From Atrina japonica (lineage: Eukaryota > Mollusca > Bivalvia > Pterioida > Pinnidae), in contig BROG01000027.1 in NCBI GenBank assembly GCA_030159075.1, positions 248,001-312,000 of the forward strand: a DNA stretch of 64,000 nt, given 5' to 3'. The notes beneath the pieces were generated by a model. It was not told the DNA's origin. It was given only the letters and a program-made list of their open reading frames with translations, and searched no databases. This document shows positions 38,160-50,100 of the stretch, one piece after another. The translations under genes and the position numbers were made by a program. Numbering within the stretch: position 1 is the first letter of the stretch; each line of letters opens with the position of its first letter.

Positions 38160-41100
38160 AATCGGTATATAACGACCCATCTTAAGGGCAAAAGAAAACC
38201 TGTCTTTATAGGGGGTGGTCTTTATATAGAGGTTGATTTGTACACAAATAGTACTATTGGGGATAGAAAAAAACCAAAAAAACCCAGGCTTCTGTGTTAC
38301 ATGTCTGTCGTCTGTGTTACATGTCTGTCTTCTGTATAACATGCCTGGCTTCTGTGTTACTTGTCTGGCTTCTGTGTTACTTGTCTGGCTTCTGTATAAC
38401 ATGTTTGGCTTTTGTGTAACATGTCTGGCTTCATTATTACATGTCTGTCTTGTGTATAACATGTATGGCTTTTTGAATAACATGTCTGGATTCTGTATTT
38501 TATGTCTGGTTTCTGTGTTACATGTGTGGCTTCTGTGTAACATGTCTGTCTTCTGTGTAACATGTCTGGTTTCAGTGTTATATGTCTGTCTTTGTATAAC
38601 ATATCTGTCTTCTGTGTAACATGTCTGTCTTCTGTGTAACATGTCTGTCTTCTGTATAACATGTCTTTCTTCTGTATAACATGTCTGTCTTCTATGTAAC
38701 ATGTCTGTCTTCTGTATAACATGTCTATCTTCTGTGTAATATGTCTGGGTTCTTTATTACATGTCTATCATCTGTGTAACATGTCTGTCTTCTGTGTAAC
38801 ATGTCTGGGTTCTGCATTACATATTTGATTTCTGTATAACATGTCTGTCTTCTGTATAACAAGTCTGTATTCTGCATAACATGTTTGGTTTCTGTGTTAC
38901 ATGTCTGGCTTCTGTGTAACATATCTGGCTTTTGTGTAACATGTCTAGTTTTTTATGTAACATGTCTAGTTTTTGTATAACATGTCTGGTTTTTGTGTAA
39001 CATGTCTAGTTTTTGTGTAACATGTCTAGTTTTTATATAACATGTCTAGTTTTTGTATAACATGTCTAGTTTTTGTATAACATGTCTAGTTTTTATATAA
39101 CATGTCTGGTTTCTTTGTTACTTGTCTGGCATTTGTATAACATGTTTGAGTTCTGTGTACATTTATGTTTGAGTTCTGTGTACATTTCTGGCTTTTATGT
39201 AACATGTTTGTTTTTACAGGGAAGCAGTGTCTTGGTACACTATCAACTTAGATTTGCCAGCGAACCAACGTTGGGTACAGCTAGCTTCAGACAAGAAGAA
39301 TGAGGTAAATGATTTGACATAGTTATCCTCCTTTATATATTAACTTAACCCCTGAAAAACAATGTACTCTTCTATAAATCATTGACTTAGACCAGTCCAA
39401 ATGTGTGTTTAGGGATAAATGAGTTAAGAAAAGTGCCTTTAGCTTACCACATTTTTTATTTTAGACTTTGAAATGTAGGTCATTATAGCCATAGTGACAC
39501 AACATTCAGTTTCAGAGATAGAACATTTCGTTGTGTTATTTAGAAACAACAACAATGAAATGTACACTCAGCTGTGTTATTCAGAAACAACAACAATAAA
39601 ATGTACACTCAACTATGTTGTTTAGAAACAATAATAATGAAATGTACACTCAGTTGTGTTATTTATAAAGGAGAATGAAATGTACATTCAGCTGTGTTAT
39701 TCAGAAACAACAACAAAGAAATGTACACTCAGTTGTGTTATTTTGAAACAACAACAATGAAATGTACACTCAGTTGTGTTATTTATAAACAACAATGAAA
39801 TGTACACTCAGTTGTGTTATTTATAAACAACAATGAAATGTACACTCAGTTGTGTTATTTATAAACAACAATGAAATGTACACTCAGTTGTGTTATTTAT
39901 AAACAACAATGAAATGTACACTCAGTTGTGTTATTCAGAAACAACAACAATGAAATGTACACTCAGTTATATTGTACGAGAAGGTTGCCGTTTTACTTGC
40001 AGAATGCCTGTGGTTTCCTGTCAGGTACAAATGTACATTGTAACCAGGTTGTCCACTCCACCATTTAAAACTGGCTGCCATCAAACCAAAAAAAAATAGT
40101 TGAATGTGGTGTAGTACACCAGTTAAACAAATGGTTAAGTTATCTTTTTGGTTTGGCGCCAAAATAATATTGCATGAACCTCTTTTGTTGTTATACCCTA
40201 CTAAATGTTAAACCTCAGGTTAGTATGATTGCATTGATAAAATAAAATGACTACAACAGATAAATTATTTTTATTTTCAATCTATCAATTTAATAAATGA
40301 AAGCAACAATTTTTCATTTTGTGATGCTTTGTCATTACAACAATTATGTCAATTTTACAGGTAAAATTTTTGTTGCGGAAAATCACTGCTAGTGACGGAA
40401 AGCAAATATGCCATTATATCAATCAAATTACATGGCTATAAATTTGTCTTTATGAAACTTCTGCCATTAACCAAAAATGCTGTTATATCAAGTGCCATTA
40501 TAACAAGAGTTGAACTGGCAATATGCTATTCCTTTCTATCAGTTTTAATTGCTGTGTGTCTCTGGCTGAATACAAATCTTCTGTTTGGTTTTAAATGTGA
40601 TAAAATTAAATGTGGTAAAATTGAAAGTTTGTAATGATATTTTTAACATTTTTTGACGAATATCATTCTTTTTTACATCAGTTTTCATTGATAAATCAAA
40701 TACCATTTTGACAGACAATTGCAATATATGCCTTTATATTAATAAAATAATACTTTTTTGTAATGAAAATTTTAAGGTATTTTTTCTCCGAATATGAAGT
40801 TGTACATTTATGCTTGATAAAAAAAAAATACAAGGTAACTTATCAATATTTTATGTTAAATTTCAGATCAAGTTTCTTATCAAAAAGTTTATAACATTTG
40901 CTGAGGACTGGTCAAAGAATGGAACAGACAAAATTATTAACCTGATAATAAAGGGTGCAGTAAGTATCTTATCTTAATGTGAAAGTGAAATTTACTTTTA
41001 AATGTACAAAATAGAAAATATCGGGAAAATGCAGTGTGAAGCTACATTGCCTGATAACATATAATAATTGTTTTCACATTCAATTGAAATAAATATGAGC

Positions 41101-44100
41101 ACTAACATCCGATTATGCATTTGATACAAGGTTATTTACTGCAAACCGGACTTGCTCCATTGACGATAATTTTTTTTTAGAAATTACTGAAAGTAAACAT
41201 GAAGAAGTACCAATTGATAAATGATACTCAAATCCATTACAACATGACAAATTAGATGTGTAAATGGTCTCAACATGAAGAACAATTGCGAATCCCAAAA
41301 GGGATAGGACCAGGTGTTCTGAAGGAGTCAGCATCCCCTGCTGGCATGCCACACACGATGCAAATGTTCCATGCAAATCATTCTAGTTTGATGAAAAGGT
41401 CAAATTAGGTGAAAAGGTAAAGTTCAGGGAAAAGTATGGTTGGCGAAAGGGAGTCACTGTATATGGTCATGCTCCAGAATACTATCAAACATTCCTGAGA
41501 GGAGGACTTCATATTGTTTAACAAGATCCCCGTATTGACCATAAAATTTCTTAAATGATGATTTCAAGCATTCAACAATGTAACCTTGTGTAAGTAGTTT
41601 ATTGGCAAGTCATTTTGCTCTCAGAACAAAACATTCATAAGAAGAGAATGCCCTGGCATAATGTTGTGAAGTTGTGAAATGAAAACGTCATAGGCAGGAG
41701 AAGATGGAATATTACTACTTAGAAACGGGAAATTCGTAATATGTAAATTGAAATCATCACCTTTGTCATAAAGGGAGATGTGAAGTTGACCGTCTTTTCC
41801 AATCGACAGGAGTAAATCTAGGTAAGAAGCAGATGTGCTGCTCTCTGTCATCTCATTGATTTCAGGCTCAAAGGAAACATCTGACCAAGGTAATTCTGGA
41901 ATTCTGAATTATTATAGACAGGACATCATCGATATACCTGTAAGTACAATTGAACTGAGATGCTAACTGTTTACTACCTTTGGAGAGCAGAGACTGTATA
42001 AATTCCGCTTCAAATGAATATAAAAACATGTCAGCCAAGAGATGTGCACAATTGGTACCCATTGGAATGCCGACAATTGGTTGGAAAACTTTCCTGCAAA
42101 ACCATGAAGATGTTGTCTACAAGAAACCCCAGCATCTTGATAATATCGTCTTCAGTGTACTTGTTCTGGAATCAGAGTATTTCTTCACAAAATAAGGTTC
42201 TTCATGGTCTGACACTAAATATTTATATCTATGATTTCCATTTTTGTGTACAAAGGAGTTTTGTATAATAGATGTTAATCTGTTATTGAGTTTTTGATGA
42301 GGAATAGTTGTTACAAGATTATGTTTGACTAGTTTATTCTGATAATATGCATGCATTTGTTATTCAACCATCAGCTTATATCTCTCTGATATACATGTAT
42401 ATGAAATAAATAATACATAAAATCTGCATCCACGACAGCTCATATTACTGTAGTCACATAACAATCTGACATATACGATGCTTAAATCTATAGGAAACAA
42501 TGGATGAAAAACTACCACAACCGTTTGCTGATGAGATGAGAGGGATTGCAAATGCTTCTGGCATACCATTAGGTAAGGCAAGAATCCTAATATTTTTTTT
42601 TTTTACTGAAAAATGTCACTCATTGTCTTGTGATCTTACCTGGCTGAAATCAGAGTGTTTGCTATGGCCCAATGTTCATTGTCTGTTTGTCATCTTTCCA
42701 TTAACTTTTCCATTTAAACAACTTCTTCTTCAAGAACCACTTGATAGATTTCAATGAAATTTGTCAGGGAGTGTGGACCAAGAAAGGGGCTTCAAGTCTG
42801 TGAACATAAAGTGGTTAGTACCCATAAGGCTTCTAAAGGAGTCAGAAAAGGTAAAAACTTGGTACATCTTTCAAAATCTTCTCTTGAACCAGTGATAAAT
42901 GTTCTTGCATATTTACTATACATTTTTAAAGTCAATATCTACAAAATATGTGAATGAAATTGAAATCTATTCATAGAAAAACTTTGAGTGAGTTCTTGAA
43001 ATGACATATGGTATAATTTTATACAAATGGCTTGTCAACTGCAAGAAATTGACTGACTTTTGGGATGCTGAGATATTTGATAATGTTATAAGGAATTGAC
43101 TAAGGAACTAATTAATGGTCATTGTGATAAATTTTCAAGGTCATGGGATCAAAGGTAACAGGTCACAGGCACCTAAGTAAACAGAACATATCAGTTGGAT
43201 AAGTGACCAAATATGCCAGATGAATGCCTTAAGAACCCTTGGGCCAAATGTATAAAGAACCTGTTACATTAAACCCATACAGAAAAAAGGCAGTTTTAGG
43301 CCTTGGTATAGTTTATATGTTTTAAGTCAATGTAGTTCAAATCTTCAAGTGAGTACCAAAAACAAAAGTTTTTGTGGTCATCAGATGTTTGTTCTACACA
43401 CTATATCGTAAATTGGGATGTTTTGGTGATGCTAAGATTTGGCCACTTTGGTTATAAATTGAATGTTGATTTTTGTTCAGTTAAATTTTGGCCATTTATG
43501 TTTATATCATGTTTAAATTCGGCCTATCATCAGATATCAGTCTTGTTGTGTCAAACATTCCAAGTGTTTGAAATATCAAAATATTAAAAAATGCCGATTG
43601 AATAATTAGAATTGATGTGTCACATGGTACTTAATTAAGATTAACATCCAAACAGTGTTATTTTGAAAACCCCTTATTGGTTAATCTGTAAAACACTCAA
43701 TTATTTTTAAAAAGTATACTGATAGAAACATTATGTACATATTTTGGACGGTTTGAATTTGACCATTTTAATAGGGTGGCCAAATTGGCCAAAATTACAC
43801 AATGGCCAAAAACCCCCAATTTACTGTAATGTGTGATTAACTTTAACACTGGGAAAATATATTGGTATGGTGAAGTTGTCACAATATACTGAAATACAAA
43901 AAATTATGTAGTTATTGTGTTGTAGATATAGACTCTATGTAGATTGATTAGTGATCAATATATCGCCTTTTCTTTAGGTAAGGTAATTATTTGCATATTT
44001 CTCAGTCCTTGTACAGGGCTCAATAATCACACTTGCCAATTATTCTCTGATATCAGTTTATATTCCAGAATTTTTGCCCTGCAGGACACGTGAATATTTT

Positions 44101-47100
44101 AATGACTGTTGACTGTTATACTAAATCTATTATTCCTCTTCCCTTGTTAATTGTTTTCCTATATATATGTGTGTACTGAAGTGTTGCCTGCAGAGGTATA
44201 GTCCCCCTTGTCTTTGAGGGGACTACCGGTATACCTCTCTAGACTACATTATAGCAGAATGATTCTCTTGGTAAAAGGCCATAATAGACTAAAAGTTTAT
44301 TGGTTTTTACAACCTGATCTCCTGATCTAAATTTTGAGTTTATTCCAAGCATACTACAGCAATATTTGGTTTCTGGATGACTTCATTTGTCAATTTTTTG
44401 TAAAGTGATACCAATGTTAGGCTAAAGTCGTATTTTGGTCCTCTGTTACTTACTTTACATTCTATTTCAGGTGAGGTCTACATTAATACTTTTAGTCCTC
44501 TGTAACTGACTTTACATATTGATTCAGGTGAGGTCTACAGTAGTTTTTGGTCCTTTGTAACTGACTTTACATATTGATTCAGTTGAGGTTTTCATGAGTA
44601 CTTTTAGTCCTCTGTAACTGACTTTACATATTGTTTCAGGTGAGGTCTACAGTAGTATTTTGGTCCTTTGTAACTGACTTTACATACTGTTTCAGGTGAG
44701 GTATACATGAGTACTTTTAGTCCTCTGTAACTGACTTTACATATTGATTCAGGTGAGGTCTACAGTAGTTTTTGGTCCTTTGTAACTGACTTTACATATT
44801 GTTTCAGGTGAGGTATACATGAGTACTTTTGGTCCTTTGTAACTGACTTTACATATTGATTCAGGTGAGGTCTACAGTGGGTACTTTTGGTCCTCTGTAA
44901 CTGACTTTACATATTGTTTCAGGTGAGGTATACATGAGTACTTTTAGTCCTCTGTAACTGACTTTATATCTTGTTTCAGGTGAGGTCTACATGAGTACTT
45001 TTAGTCCTCTGTAACTGACTTTACATATTGTTTCAGGTGAGGTCTACATGAGTACTTTTAGTCCTCTGTAACTGACTTTACATATTGTTTCAGGTGAGGT
45101 CTACATGAGTACTTTTAGTCCTCTGTAACTGACTTTACATATTGTTTCAGGTGAGGTATACATGAGTACTTTTAGTCCTTGTAACTGACTTTACATACTG
45201 TTTCAGGTGAGGTCTACATGAGTACTTTTAGTCCTCTGTAACTGACTTTACATATTGTTTCAGGTGAGGTCTACAGTAGTATTTTGGTTTTTTGTAACTG
45301 ACTTTACATACTGTTTCAGGTGAGGTCTACATGAGTACTTTTAGTCCTCTGTAACTGACTTTAAATATTTTTTCAGGTGAGGTCTACAGTAGTATTTTGG
45401 TTTTTTTGTAACTGACTTTACATACTGTTTCAGGTGAGGGATACAGTAGTACAATGTATTTTGGTCCTAGGCCTCTGTAACTGACTTTACATATTGTTTT
45501 AGGTGAGGTTTTGCTGTACAATATCTTCTATGAATTGTTCACTGTCTGTACATCCATTGTTGCAGAGGATCCCTCAGGTAAAACAATTTGCAGATTGTAA
45601 AACAAAATAATAAAACCACAAAATTATTTTGTCATTGAACATTAGCTCTACCTCCACCTTTATATAATATGGTGATTACGGAGATTCTGACTCCTTATAA
45701 TTTTTCTGCAGTTTTGAAACAATCCAGTACACTAAAACTAATGCTTTTTCAAGGAGATTCAGTGAGTGTTATTTCAATACTTGCATTTTTACAACCTTTA
45801 CCCTGATATTAATCATATATATTTATATACATGTACCTGATATTTTTTCTGTTGGTATTGCAGTATTAGAAAGTTACTACATATGTGACCCATTAACACA
45901 TGTAAGAATTTATATATTATACATGTACATGTCTGTATGTTGTAGTGTCTGGGGACTGGAGTACATGTACAATGTAAATTGACCTTATATTAAATGTTTT
46001 AATATAATGTTCATTTCCTCTCATTCCAGGGAAACTGTACCATGCTAGAAACCTAGACTTTGGGTTATTTCTTGGGTAGGTATATCAACTCTATTATCTA
46101 GATCTGTCCTTGGGTAGGTATATCAACTCTATTATCTAGATCTGTCCTTGGGTAGGTATATCAACTCTATTATCTAAATCTGTCCTTGGGTAGGTATATC
46201 AACTCTATGTTCTAAATCTGTCCTTGGGTAGGTATATCAACTCTATTATCTAAATCTGTCCATGGGTAGGTATATCAACTCTATTATCTAAATCTGTCCT
46301 TGGGTAGGTATATCAACTCTATTATCTAAATCTGTCCATGGGTAGGTATATCAACTCTATTATCTAGATATGTCCTTGGGTAGGTATATCAACTCTATTA
46401 TCTAAATCTGTCCTTGGGTAGGTATATCAACTCTATTATCTAGATCTGCCCTTGTGTAGGTATATCAACTCTATTATCTAAATCTGTCCTTGGGTAGGTA
46501 TATCAACTCTATTATCTAGATCTGTCCTTTTTTCTACACATGCTCTTCAGAGGTTTTCCACACTCTTTTGGGAATGGGGCCTTGGCCTTTTGAATTGGGA
46601 ATTTTAACAACATTTTATTAAAATCAGGAAATAAAAAAAATACACAAAACTGTTTGAAAATACAAGAATCTTTTTGAATTCATTGCCATTCGTCTTCAGT
46701 TGGGAAATTTTAGCTGTAAATTGGGAAAAAATGCATTTTTGGTTTTTTGCATTGGTAATGGGGCCTTATTTCAGCCCTCTATGATTAAGTGAAAAATATG
46801 TGTCATACAAAGTCATGGCTGTTTAGTTCATTACACAACAGCCATATGAGAAGTTAATTGTAACGATAAGAAAATAGAAAATACAAGACTTTCAATGTCA
46901 GAAACAATAATTAAATCTTGTAAATGACTAACTTCAGAACAACATATTTCTAATGTTCATTATTTTACCATTTATTGACATTGAATTGTGGGTAATTGCA
47001 GATGGGACACTAAAACTAAGACCTGGGAAATCACGGATGCTTTGCGTCCAACCATTGTCAACTTGGATTTCCAAAAAGGAGGAAAGACGGTGTTCAAGTC

Positions 47101-50100
47101 TGTCAATTTTGCTGGGTATATTGGAATCCTCACCGCTATTAAACCAGTATGTTGACAAGTTGTGTCACCATGGTAACATAAAATATGGAATGAGGTTCAG
47201 ATATTATTAACAATTTAGATTTGATAGTAAAACAAAAGCATCACTGTATCATGTGTATGGGATCAGCAAACAGGTTAGGTTTTGAGTTGTAGAGCTCAGA
47301 ATTAAAAATGATACAAATTTACTTGTAGGTGAAGTAGAATTTTATACTCCAGTGTCAAGCTAAAACCAGCAAAATACTGTACTACATACACTTTGCTGCT
47401 TTTGGCATTCAATTTTTTGGTTTTCATAATACAGAAAACCTCTTTACAATGCCCCTCATTTCATTTGCCACCTTGATTTTACTCCACAAAATTTCCCTAT
47501 AAAGCCCTCTTCACACAATCAACGTTTTCTTGTACAAATTTTCTTGGTCAAAGTTGACACAATCTTTGATAGTGTGGACAGTCAAAGAAAACTTTGATCA
47601 AAGTCCATCAAAGAACTTTGATGGACTTTGATGGAATAGAAACTCATCTTATTTTTCTTCATACTTTGAAGGACTTTGATGAAATTCATTTTTCTTCAAA
47701 CTTTGAAGGACTTAGATGGAATTCAGCCAATCAAAGCAGATATTTGATATGACGTAGTCAATGTTTACATGTTACAAGCACATGGTTCCCACATTTTCTT
47801 GTACAAGTTGCTAAAAAAAACTTTGATAGTGTGAACGGTTGACTTCATAAAAAAAAAACTTTGACCAAGTTTTCTTTGTTAGACTTTTGACCAAGTTTTC
47901 TTTGATGGACTTTGACATAGAAAACTTTGATTGTGTAAATTTCATTTAAAGTTTTCCCTCTACCTATCACCAAACTCCTTTATATTCCAAATTTGGGCTG
48001 AATAAATGTTATTGTACTTTTAAAAAGCAACATCTACATACTACTTGCAGTATAACATAGGCATACATTAATGTTTAATGTGGAAGAAATTTGTAGATAA
48101 GCATTTAAGTATTAGGTTTCAATTATATACCAGTATATTAAATGTTGTATTTTAATCTAAAAAATGAAATTTATTTATTGACAGGGACTTTTTACTTTGT
48201 CAATGAATGAGAGATTTAAACTAAATGGTGGATATATAGGTAAGTCAATTTACGTTTTACACAACTTAAAGAGTCGGGTGGGCAATTGGTAAATGATCTG
48301 TTGTTGTAGTCGTTGCATTCTTTCCTGTAAGGATTCATAATTTAATCCCAAGAGTCTCTGATTAAAATGAAAAATGTTTTTTGTGAGGTCCAGCATTAAT
48401 GCACATACAACATGTATATATACATATTACTATTTTGATACAGTTGAAGTAATTAATTATAGAGATGTATCTCACATGTTTGTAAGTGTTTTGGAGATGT
48501 ATCTCACATGTTTGTAGGAGGTTTGGAGATATATCTCACTTGTTTGTGGGAGTTTTGGAGATGTATGTCACATGCTTGTAGGAGTTTTGGAGATGTATCT
48601 CACATGTTTGTAGTGTTAGAGCTTTATTTTACATATTCGTAGGAGTTTTGGAGATGTATCTCACATGTTTGTAAGAGTTTTGGAGATGTATCTCACATGT
48701 TTGTAGGAGGTTTGGAGATATATCTCACTTGTTTGTGGGAGTTTTGGAGATGTATGTCACATGTTTGTAGGAGTTTTGGAGATGTATCTCACATGTTTGT
48801 AGTGTTAGAACTTTATTTTACATATTTGTAGGAGTTTTGGAGATGTATCTCACATGTTTGTAAGAGTTTTGGAGATGTATCTCACATGTTTGTAGGAGGT
48901 TTGGAGATATATCTCACTTGTTTGTGGGAGTTTTGGAGATGTATGTCACATGCTTGTAGGGGTTTTGGAGATGTATCTCACATGTTTGTAGTGTTAGAGC
49001 TTTATTTTACATATTCGTAGGAGTTTTGGAGATTTTTCTCACATGTTTGTAGGAGTTTTGGAGATGTATCTCACATGTTTGTAGGAGGTTTGGAGATATA
49101 TCTCACTTGTTTGTGGGAGTTTTGGAGATGTATGTCACATGCTTGTAGGAGTTTTGGAGATGTATCTCACATGTTTGTAGTGTTAGAGCTTTATTTTACA
49201 TATTCGTAGGAGTTTTGGAGATGTATCTCACATGTTTGTAAGAGTTTTAGAGATGTATCTCACATGTTTGTAGGAGGTTTGGAGATCATCTCACTTGTTT
49301 GTGGGAGTTTTGGAGATGTATGTCACATGTTTGTAGGAGTTTTGGAGATGTATCTCACATGTTTGTAGTGTTAGAACTTTATTTTACATATTCGTAGGAG
49401 TTTTGGAGATGTATCTCACATGTTTGTAAGAGTTTTGGAGATGTATCTCACATGTTTGTAGGAGGTTTGGAGATATATCTCACTTGTTTGTGGGAGTTTT
49501 GGAGATGTATCTCACATGTTTGTAGTGTTAGAGCTTTATTTTACATATTCGTAGGAGTTTTGGAGATGTATCTCACATGTTTGTAGGAGTTTTGGAGATG
49601 TATCTCACATGTTTGTATTGTTAGAGCTTTGTCTTACATATTTGTAGGAGTTTTGGAGATGTGTCTTACATATATATATATTAGTTTTAGAGCTATATCT
49701 TACATATTGTAAGAAATTCATAGATGTCTTATATATTTTAGGAGTCATAGAATGGTTCTTGGGTATAAGTAAAGGCAAGTGGATGGGATTTTTGACTCGG
49801 GAAACCATGGAAAGTGCTAGTGGTTATGATGAAGCACTTCAGATGTTGTCTGGGACAGAGATGTTGGCTCCAGCATACTTCATACTGGGTGGAAACAAAA
49901 CAGGACAGGTAAAGAGACATAACTCTACCAAGATAAACTGGTAAAGAGACATAGTTCTACCAAGATAAATTGGTAAAGAAACATAGTTCTATCTAGATAA
50001 ACTGGTAAATAGGCATAGCTCTACCAAGATAAACTGGTAAAGAAACATAGTTCTATCTAGATAACTGTTAAAGATACATAGCTCTACCTAGATATACTGG

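Noticed and set aside
38070..38722. Open frames of 210 and 121 codons (minus) and 128 codons (plus)
   Set aside because: They are translations of the 20-bp minisatellite (repeated YRRQTCYTE / CYTEDRHV units), open in several frames on both strands, with no start context or unique sequence.
46934..47210. Overlapping frames around exon 8 on both strands
   Set aside because: Shadow frames of acid ceramidase exon 8, which has the correct splice sites and family match.
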